From contig PCWO01000022.1 of assembly GCA_002796205.1 (NCBI GenBank), positions 1 through 11,865 on the forward strand: 11,865 nt of DNA. Reading direction: 5' to 3'. Origin of the DNA: Candidatus Liptonbacteria bacterium CG11_big_fil_rev_8_21_14_0_20_35_14. GTDB taxonomy: Bacteria > Patescibacteriota > Minisyncoccia > UBA6257 > XYB1-36-10. Position numbers and translations under genes: made by a program. The notes under the pieces were generated by a model. It was not told the DNA's origin. It was given only the letters and a program-made list of their open reading frames with translations, and searched no databases. This document shows, piece after piece, positions 6,626 through 11,865 of this stretch (positions within the stretch are counted from its first letter, which is position 1; the number at the start of each line of letters is the position of its first letter).

Positions 6626-7855
6626 TTAAACTAGCCCAACAACAAGAAAGATGTCTAGAGTTATTAGTAATAAAACTGATAAGATGCCAATGGTATTTTT
6701 TATGGGGCCATTAACATTTTTTGCACCCATTATGGCTTTATTATTACAAAGTATCAAAAGGATGGTTATTAGAAATGGAGTTAAAAATCCATTTAAAATT
6801 TGAGTGTAGTATAAAAATATAACCGGCTCTATAGGTAAAAAAGATACGATGGTTCCGACTACCATTGATAGAATAATGGTTAAATAAAATCCCTTGGCCA
6901 TGTGAATTTTTTTACTCAAACCTTCTTTCCAATCAAATATATCTGATATAGCATAAGCGGTTGAACCAGCTAAAACCGGCAGAGCTAAAAAGCCTGAAAC
7001 AATTATACCAATAGTAAATAAACCATAGGCAAAATTTCCGGCAATAGGTTGTAAGGCAATAGCAATATCAGAAATATTTTCAATTTGAATATTATGAATA
7101 AATAAGGTGGCTCCGGATGCAATAATTATAAAGGCGGATATAATATTAGACCAACCCATACCAATAATAGTATCCCACTCTAATTCTTTAGCGTGTAGTA
7201 CTTTGTGTTTTTCCTCAATCTCTTCGGCGGCTTGCCAAAATAACATATAGGGAGAAATAGTGGTACCGATCATACCGATTAGGGCACCAAGAAATAAAGT
7301 TGATCCTTGAATATTTGGTAAAAGACTTTTAACAACAATCCCCCAGTCTGGTTTGGCAACTATAGCTGAAAATATATATAGAATTAGTAAAAAAGAAAGA
7401 CTAATTAAAATTTTACGTATGGCTTTATAGTCTTCAAATAGAATAATACCGCTTATAATTAGAGCTATAGGGGCTATAAAATATAGGAAATGAATATCCG
7501 TTAATAAACCTAGGACACTAGCCATACCAGCTAGGTCGGCGGCAATGGTAGTAATATTAGCTATAACCAATATAAAAACAGATATATAGGCTATTTTATA
7601 ACCATAATTTTTTTTAATAATAAAGGCGAAGCCTTTTTTTTGTATAATAGCTATACGACCAGCCATTTCCTGAACAACTATCATTAAGGGCGTTATGATG
7701 ATTAAGGCCCATATAAGCGTGTAACCGAAAAGAGCCCCAACGGTGGTGTAGGTTACTATACCGGCCGGATCATTGCCGGAGCTCCCCGTTATAATACCGG
7801 GGCCAATTATTTTTTTTATTTTATCAAACCTATTTCTTATTTTTGATCTAGCCAT
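6626..7855 (-). CDS. NRAMP-like (SLC11-related) divalent metal transporter with non-canonical metal site
   Basis: Polytopic inner-membrane protein of 409 aa with about eleven hydrophobic segments, homologous to the NRAMP/MntH metal-ion symporter fold. The first helix carries GNDPAGIVTYTTVGA (27-41): the conserved aspartate D29 is kept, but the canonical DPGN is replaced by DPAG. The sixth helix has GTTISPYMLFWQAAEEIEE (197-215) where canonical members have the A-x-x-M-P-H motif. Both changes are characteristic of a distinct branch of NRAMP-related bacterial proteins, so manganese/iron specificity should not be assumed; other divalent ions are possible. The ATG overlaps the hsp20 stop codon by one base (TAATG), indicating translational coupling. 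The gene lies in the minus-strand block PrsW - Hsp20 - NRAMP-like - GT2, with the tRNA-Glu gene antisense in the gap that follows it. Confidence 0.88.
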   Translation of the reverse strand: MARSKIRNRFDKIKKIIGPGIITGSSGNDPAGIVTYTTVGALFGYTLIWALIIITPLMIVVQEMAGRIAIIQKKGFAFIIKKNYGYKIAYISVFILVIANITTIAADLAGMASVLGLLTDIHFLYFIAPIALIISGIILFEDYKAIRKILISLSFLLILYIFSAIVAKPDWGIVVKSLLPNIQGSTLFLGALIGMIGTTISPYMLFWQAAEEIEEKHKVLHAKELEWDTIIGMGWSNIISAFIIIASGATLFIHNIQIENISDIAIALQPIAGNFAYGLFTIGIIVSGFLALPVLAGSTAYAISDIFDWKEGLSKKIHMAKGFYLTIILSMVVGTIVSFLPIEPVIFLYYTQILNGFLTPFLITILLILCNNKAIMGAKNVNGPIKNTIGILSVLLLITLDIFLVVGLV

Positions 7856-8367
7856 TAGTTAACTTTAATGCGCAATTTTTTACGCTTTTCTCTTTCTAGT
7901 TTTGGCAGTCTTAAAGTTAAAACTCCATTTTCTAATAAGGCCTTAGCTTTATCCGGATTTATTTCTTGAGGAAGGATAACTGACCGACTAAACCGGCCCC
8001 AGTAACATTCTTGATAGAAAAAATCATCGTCTTTAACTTCGTCTTTTCTTTCTCTTTTACCTTTAATAGAGACAGACTCTCCGGTGATGTCTATTTCTAA
8101 ATCATCTTGGCTGACACCGGCTATAGTTGATTGAATAATTATCTCAGCCTCGGTTTGATAAACGTCAATAGTGAGTTGACCTTCGGCTTCAGAGGTAAAG
8201 TCATTATCAAAAAAATCTAATTCGGAATCAACTTTTTTAGTTTTAGCAATATGCACATTGGCCGATTTGGCTAAAGAGGATACCGGGATAGCTTCTTCAT
8301 TTACAGCCTGGTCAATAGGTTCACCATTGGCTAAATTTTCAAAATAATTTTTTGAGTCTTCATTCAT
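7855..8367 (-). CDS. Small heat shock protein, Hsp20/alpha-crystallin family
   Basis: ATP-independent holdase chaperone expected to form cytoplasmic oligomers that bind unfolding proteins. At 170 aa it has a long hydrophilic, acidic N-terminal arm (about 1-60). The alpha-crystallin domain (about 63-156) includes YWGRFSRSVILPQEI (122-136) and the family hallmark ENGVLTLRLPK (146-156). The tail carries I-K-V (167-169), matching the I/V-x-I/V oligomerisation motif. The start is ATG at 8367, with an extended -10 box only six bases upstream, suggesting a leaderless mRNA. It begins 24 nt after the prsW stop and overlaps the NRAMP-like start by one base, so the two downstream genes are probably co-expressed. 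No CIRCE or other heat-shock operator was recognised. Confidence 0.95.
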   Translation of the reverse strand: MNEDSKNYFENLANGEPIDQAVNEEAIPVSSLAKSANVHIAKTKKVDSELDFFDNDFTSEAEGQLTIDVYQTEAEIIIQSTIAGVSQDDLEIDITGESVSIKGKRERKDEVKDDDFFYQECYWGRFSRSVILPQEINPDKAKALLENGVLTLRLPKLEREKRKKLRIKVN

Positions 8368-8373
8368 ATTATT

Positions 8374-8382
8374 ATTATAACA
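8374..8382 (-). promoter_or_regulatory. Extended -10 promoter immediately upstream of hsp20
   Basis: The minus strand reads TGTTATAAT, a TG-n-TATAAT extended -10, at 8382-8374. Six bases (AATAAT) separate it from the ATG, so transcription should begin at or within a base or two of the start codon. No clear -35 box is seen, which an extended -10 can tolerate. Confidence 0.55.
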
Positions 8383-8391
8383 AATTTAATT

Positions 8392-9072
8392 TTAAAATCG
8401 TATATACCTTTTAAGATTGTCAAAATCATGGAGAACGAAAAGTCCTACTAGGCCTAAAAACATGGTAGGAATAATTATGTTTAAAGAGTTTAAAATAAGG
8501 AAGTTAAAGATGGCGTGTATAAATGTCCCTAATATAATGGCGATAGGAATAAAGAAAATTTTTTCATGATACTGTTTGCCCTTGGCCCAGTAATAGCCAA
8601 TAACCCCCGAACTTAAGGTGTGAAGCAGAGTAGCGCCAATAAATCTTAAGGTTATAGTTTCAAAGACAGTTGAGATATTTTGAAGATCGTTCCATTCGTT
8701 AACGGTGATGGCAATATTCTCAACAGCCGCAAACCCTAAAGCGACGGTAACCATATATATCATAGCGTCTACCGGTTCATTAAAATATTTACTACGACTG
8801 ATAAATATAAAAACAAGGAGAAATTTTAAAGATTCTTCTATAAAAGAAAAAACAGTTAAGGATATGGGGGTGTAATTTTTAATGCCGGCATTGAACAAGA
8901 TATCACTAGCGTATAGCTCTAAATAAAAAGCGAGAAAGGTGGCGATACCGCCTAGAATAAAAACAAAAAATATAAGCCTTTTTGGTTCGGGGTGTTTTAA
9001 GTCTTCTCTTAAATAAAAAAGTAACCAGGCAAAGCTTGGAATTAATCCTAGTATAATGGCTAAAATAGTCAT
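8392..9072 (-). CDS. prsW: PrsW-type intramembrane glutamic protease (M82 family)
   Basis: Multi-pass membrane protease of 226 aa in the CPBP/PrsW superfamily, mostly hydrophobic with about seven or eight membrane segments. It shows the expected motifs in order: FIEESLKFL with E79, E80 and K83 (EExxK), GFAAVEN (113-119) with F114 and E118, H151 in LLHTLSSG, and HAIFN (H186, N190). In Bacillus subtilis PrsW cleaves the anti-sigma factor RsiW at site 1. No sigma or anti-sigma gene is present in this window, so the substrate is unknown. The ATG at 9072 is preceded by an extended -10 box eight bases upstream, suggesting a leaderless mRNA. The 116-bp gap to the upstream gene holds a strongly structured element (9114-9180). 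The gene ends 24 nt before hsp20. Confidence 0.88.
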   Translation of the reverse strand: MTILAIILGLIPSFAWLLFYLREDLKHPEPKRLIFFVFILGGIATFLAFYLELYASDILFNAGIKNYTPISLTVFSFIEESLKFLLVFIFISRSKYFNEPVDAMIYMVTVALGFAAVENIAITVNEWNDLQNISTVFETITLRFIGATLLHTLSSGVIGYYWAKGKQYHEKIFFIPIAIILGTFIHAIFNFLILNSLNIIIPTMFLGLVGLFVLHDFDNLKRYIRF

Positions 9073-9080
9073 TAGTATTA

Positions 9081-9089
9081 ATTATATCA
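9081..9089 (-). promoter_or_regulatory. Extended -10 promoter immediately upstream of prsW
   Basis: The minus strand reads TGATATAAT at 9089-9081, a TG-n-TATAAT extended -10. Eight bases (TAATACTA) separate it from the prsW ATG, placing the expected transcription start at the start codon. The -35 position has no good match. Confidence 0.55.
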
Positions 9090-9113
9090 TTTTAAGGTTT
9101 TTTTATAAGCTTA

Positions 9114-9180
9114 GTTGACCCCGTTAAATAATTTTGAAAAATCAAAATTAAAATCTTAGATTTTATTTAACAGGGTTGAC
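9114..9180. repeat. Inverted-repeat element with two internal hairpins and flanking 6-bp direct repeats
   Basis: An outer 13-bp stem (9119-9131 with 9163-9175) has one imperfect pair, which is a C-A mismatch on plus-strand RNA but a G-U wobble on minus-strand RNA. Inside are two further perfect hairpins: 9132-9137 with 9142-9147 (loop AAAA) and 9150-9155 with 9159-9164 (loop TTA, sharing two bases with the outer stem). Together they can form a three-way junction. GTTGAC occurs directly repeated at both edges (9114-9119 and 9175-9180). No T tract follows on either strand, so it is not a typical intrinsic terminator. It lies between the stop codon of the large membrane protein and prsW, both minus strand. 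Confidence 0.6.
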
Positions 9181-9188
9181 AAATTTTA

Positions 9189-11865
9189 TTATAAATGAAT
9201 ATATGTACTTGGACTACTAAGAAACTCCTTTAACTTATTGAGCGGTATTTTATCATGAACTCTTACGCGATTTCCCTCTATATAAAACCCGTCGTTAGTT
9301 ATTATAACTTCAAAATTTTTAAAAAAATTACTGACATGGGTTTTAAAATATATTTTTAAAGCTTCTTCTGTTTGCATTGTGCTTGAGTTATTAAAAGTAA
9401 ACTTTTCAGCAGATGTCATATTTAACCTTCGGCGAGCATCAAAAGATTCAAAAAATTTAAAAGCTTCTTTATTATCAGAAGGTCTTTCTAAAAGTTTAAT
9501 TATGTTACCTGATTCTACCCTACTTAGATTTTCATTTAAGGCAAAGTCTAAATGTTGAGTAATAACATCTACTCCCAATTTACTTTCTTTAGCTACATCT
9601 ACCACATCCATTATTTGATAATCGTTAAGATTATAAGACCCTAGAAGTTCTTTGGTTTTTTCTACATCTAATCCTTTGTTATAGATATACTTTTCAACAT
9701 CAGAGTAGTTGTCTATTTGTTCTGTATTATTTATCTGATCTTGAGTGGCGTTTATGCGGTCGTTAATATTTATGATTTCGGGGGTTTCGCTTGTTGCGTT
9801 AGTTTGAGTAGACACCTCGCCAGAAGATTCGCTTATAACCGGAATTTCACCTTTAGATTCCACATTTTTAAATACACCGCTTCTTATATCCTCGTTATTT
9901 TGGACTATACTATCTATTTGCTCTGAAGTTAGGGTGTTTGTAATTGAGTCCCCTTCAGTAAATTCATCTTTAAAAGCCTGATCCCAATCTATGTTTTGAA
10001 TCATTGATTTAGTCATGCGATGAGCGTCAAATTCACTCCCTAAACTATGAACATTATATTTTTCTTGATTGTTTATAATAAGATCTTTAAGGCGATCTAT
10101 ATTATATGTCCTTAAAGCTTCAGCTACTTTTGGATCGGTTTTACCTAATTCGGTAAATAACTTATCAAATCTTCCTTCTAATTGTCTTTCGGCTTCCTGC
10201 CAAATACTACCATCACCGGTAGCTTCAAAATGGGCTAAAGGAGTTGTTATTTCTTCTATTATATTAGAATCAATTAACAAAGGATCTGGAGTTAATTCAT
10301 TTGGAGATATGGTGGCCCCAGAATTATTAACATTAGGTTTAACAGGTTGAGTATTGGGAATATTTTCATTAGGTTCAGATACTGGAGACGAGTCATTGTT
10401 GGGTGCTTGAGTTTCACCTGCTCCATTTGTTAAATTATTTACTTCTGATTCCGAACCACTGAAAGCACGAGATAGGTAATCTCTAAATATCCAACCAGCG
10501 GCCGCATATGACCCTCCATAAATAACCCCTTGAATAATTTGGCTGGTAATAAATCTTTTTTTAGCTTTTTCTCTAGTATTTAATAAATTTTCTCCAGCAT
10601 TTAAACCAATAGCCTCTATCCTAGCTCTTAATTTCTTTTGATATTCACTTTCTTTGTCTCTACCTTCTATTTGAACAGCTGCTTTACCAATGGATGCATA
10701 TAATTCATATTGATTACTTAATCTATTTTTTGAGTCTCCAAAATCAACTAAACCTTTTTCTAATTTAGCTTTTGTAAAGTCTGAGGTTAGCTTGAGTAAT
10801 TCTAAACTTCTGTCTCTCGTCCTTCTTAATTTAGCTAGATCTTGTTCAATGACGGATTTCTCCATAACATCATCTACCCCTGACTGAAGAGCGGATAGTT
10901 CTCTTATTTTTTCTTCTGATATATTTAACTTATTTGTTAGACGATTAAAACGATCACTTAATTTATTAATTTCACTATAGCCTATAACTCTCTCATTACC
11001 CTTTTTATTACTACCATATCTACCCAACTTAGATTCTTCTTTTATTTGCGATTTAGCTCTACGCCAAGCAAATATACCACCAGATAAAGCGGCGACTGGG
11101 ACAATAGCGCCTAAACCTAGTAAGCTGGTTGAGGCATGCCTAATAGCAAAACCGGCTCCAGCGTAGAATCCCCTTTCTTTAATAATACCCATACTAAATA
11201 TAGATTTAGATATAGCACTTTTATTATTTAAATTATCTATTTCTGCTTTAGCGTCTGGATGAGTAGTTAAAAATTGATTTAGATTAATAGTGGTTTCGGC
11301 GTTGTTTAAGCCAATCATTATTTCAGCTTCTCTTTTAGCATCTATTTCTTTTTTGCCGGAAAGTTCCTCTATAATTTGAGACTTAGAAATATTATAAGCT
11401 CTTTTAGCTTCATCGTAATTTTGTCTTCTTTTATCCGATTTTGGCAGAAAAGAATATTCATAAGGTATTTTACTTAATCTATTAGCGGCTTCGTTGAATA
11501 TTGAGGAGGTTTGTTCTGTTAGGGTTTCTTTTCTTAACTTCTCTGTTTTAAGAGCACCAGTAAAATCAAACTCCGATTTAAAGCCATTGCCTGATTTAGT
11601 GCTATTTATATCTATCCCATAATCTTTAGTGCCTAGAGTGCAATCTTTTAATATATTCAAACTTGAAGCTTTATCTTTTTTAATAGAACCGGCTTTATTT
11701 TTTTGGTGTTTAGCTATTTGATATATCTTGGGTTTGGTTATAGATTTCCAAATTTTTGCAATAATACCTGATTTAGCAAGATTGTTTTTGTATTCAGAAT
11801 AAGATTCTTCTTCTATGCGACTCAAGGTTTGATTTCTTAGATTTTCTAAAACTAATACTTTTTGG
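9189..11865 (-). CDS. Large hypothetical membrane protein, coiled-coil and low-complexity linkers (5' end not resolved)
   Basis: I do not recognise this protein. Numbering is from the TTG at 11825 (878 aa). That start is uncertain: no ribosome binding site is evident and the frame stays open to the window edge, so the gene may be 5'-partial. Visible layout: a basic, polar N-terminal region (1-205); a hydrophobic segment near 232-253 ending in WRR; a charged, helical, probably coiled-coil region (about 283-425); a second hydrophobic segment near 427-447; an N/P/S/T-rich linker (456-515); a globular-looking region (about 520-645) containing GDGSIWQEAERQLEGRF; a second low-complexity stretch (655-705); and a C-terminal domain (705-878). 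Basic residues flank both membrane segments on the coiled-coil side, which by the positive-inside rule favours a cytoplasmic coil and an external C-terminal half, though the N-terminal topology is then unclear. No catalytic motif was found. It is the most upstream gene of the minus-strand block ending in prsW, hsp20, NRAMP-like and GT2. Confidence 0.75.
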   Translation of the reverse strand, partial: QKVLVLENLRNQTLSRIEEESYSEYKNNLAKSGIIAKIWKSITKPKIYQIAKHQKNKAGSIKKDKASSLNILKDCTLGTKDYGIDINSTKSGNGFKSEFDFTGALKTEKLRKETLTEQTSSIFNEAANRLSKIPYEYSFLPKSDKRRQNYDEAKRAYNISKSQIIEELSGKKEIDAKREAEIMIGLNNAETTINLNQFLTTHPDAKAEIDNLNNKSAISKSIFSMGIIKERGFYAGAGFAIRHASTSLLGLGAIVPVAALSGGIFAWRRAKSQIKEESKLGRYGSNKKGNERVIGYSEINKLSDRFNRLTNKLNISEEKIRELSALQSGVDDVMEKSVIEQDLAKLRRTRDRSLELLKLTSDFTKAKLEKGLVDFGDSKNRLSNQYELYASIGKAAVQIEGRDKESEYQKKLRARIEAIGLNAGENLLNTREKAKKRFITSQIIQGVIYGGSYAAAGWIFRDYLSRAFSGSESEVNNLTNGAGETQAPNNDSSPVSEPNENIPNTQPVKPNVNNSGATISPNELTPDPLLIDSNIIEEITTPLAHFEATGDGSIWQEAERQLEGRFDKLFTELGKTDPKVAEALRTYNIDRLKDLIINNQEKYNVHSLGSEFDAHRMTKSMIQNIDWDQAFKDEFTEGDSITNTLTSEQIDSIVQNNEDIRSGVFKNVESKGEIPVISESSGEVSTQTNATSETPEIININDRINATQDQINNTEQIDNYSDVEKYIYNKGLDVEKTKELLGSYNLNDYQIMDVVDVAKESKLGVDVITQHLDFALNENLSRVESGNIIKLLERPSDNKEAFKFFESFDARRRLNMTSAEKFTFNNSSTMQTEEALKIYFKTHVSNFFKNFEVIITNDGFYIEGNRVRVHDKIPLNKLKEFLSSPSTYIHL

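Noticed and set aside
2531..9151. Shared 12-mer TTAATTTTGATT between the nrdJ-recG gap (2531-2542) and the minus strand of the inverted-repeat element (9151-9140)
   Set aside because: Almost pure A/T; a chance match is likely in this background and no longer homology surrounds it.
9176..9205. TTGACA with TATATG 18 bp downstream on the plus strand, resembling a promoter
   Set aside because: It would transcribe antisense into the large gene with no plus-strand gene to serve, and the TTGAC is part of the direct repeat flanking the inverted-repeat element.
9717..9926. Plus-strand open frame of 69 codons
   Set aside because: Antisense to the large membrane protein gene; no ribosome binding site or family resemblance.
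10069..10350. Plus-strand open frame of 93 codons
   Set aside because: Antisense to the linker-encoding part of the large gene; no independent coding evidence.

Overview
This AT-rich window carries seven protein genes and one tRNA gene. It most resembles a Candidate Phyla Radiation (Patescibacteria, probably Parcubacteria-like) genome. That placement is an inference from low G+C, compact spacing, TAA as the only stop codon used, a B12-dependent ribonucleotide reductase with an ATP cone, a membrane GT2 glycosyltransferase of a type common in that group, and a tRNA gene without encoded CCA. No in-frame TGA is seen, so the standard bacterial code fits. No insertion sequence, CRISPR array, prophage or plasmid gene was seen.

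Layout. A bidirectional terminator (11-36) precedes nrdJ (53-2389, minus strand), an adenosylcobalamin-dependent ribonucleotide reductase. A 245-bp divergent promoter region follows, with a perfect DnaA box at 2461-2469. It separates nrdJ from recG (2635-4743, plus strand), the branch-migration helicase. recG converges on a minus-strand block. The intergenic region 4744-4962 between them holds a terminator hairpin, several smaller hairpins and a second perfect DnaA box.

The minus-strand block, in transcription order from the right edge, is: a large unrecognised membrane protein (9189 to at least 11825, 5' end not fixed), a PrsW-type intramembrane protease (8392-9072), an Hsp20 chaperone (7855-8367), a divergent NRAMP-like metal transporter (6626-7855, overlapping hsp20 by 1 nt) and a GT2 glycosyltransferase (4963-6537). 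A plus-strand tRNA-Glu(UUC) lies between the last two. Its first base directly abuts the glycosyltransferase ATG, so the tRNA promoter lies inside the first codons of that gene.

Functional themes are DNA precursor supply and fork repair (nrdJ/recG) and an envelope, stress and metal group (PrsW, Hsp20, NRAMP-like, GT2, unknown membrane protein). Three non-coding observations stand out: consensus -10 boxes placed so that recG, prsW and hsp20 would be leaderless; a 57-nt three-way-junction-like element flanked by 6-bp direct repeats upstream of prsW; and the antisense packing of the tRNA against the glycosyltransferase start. No clearly new multi-gene system is evident. The least explained gene is the large protein at the right edge.
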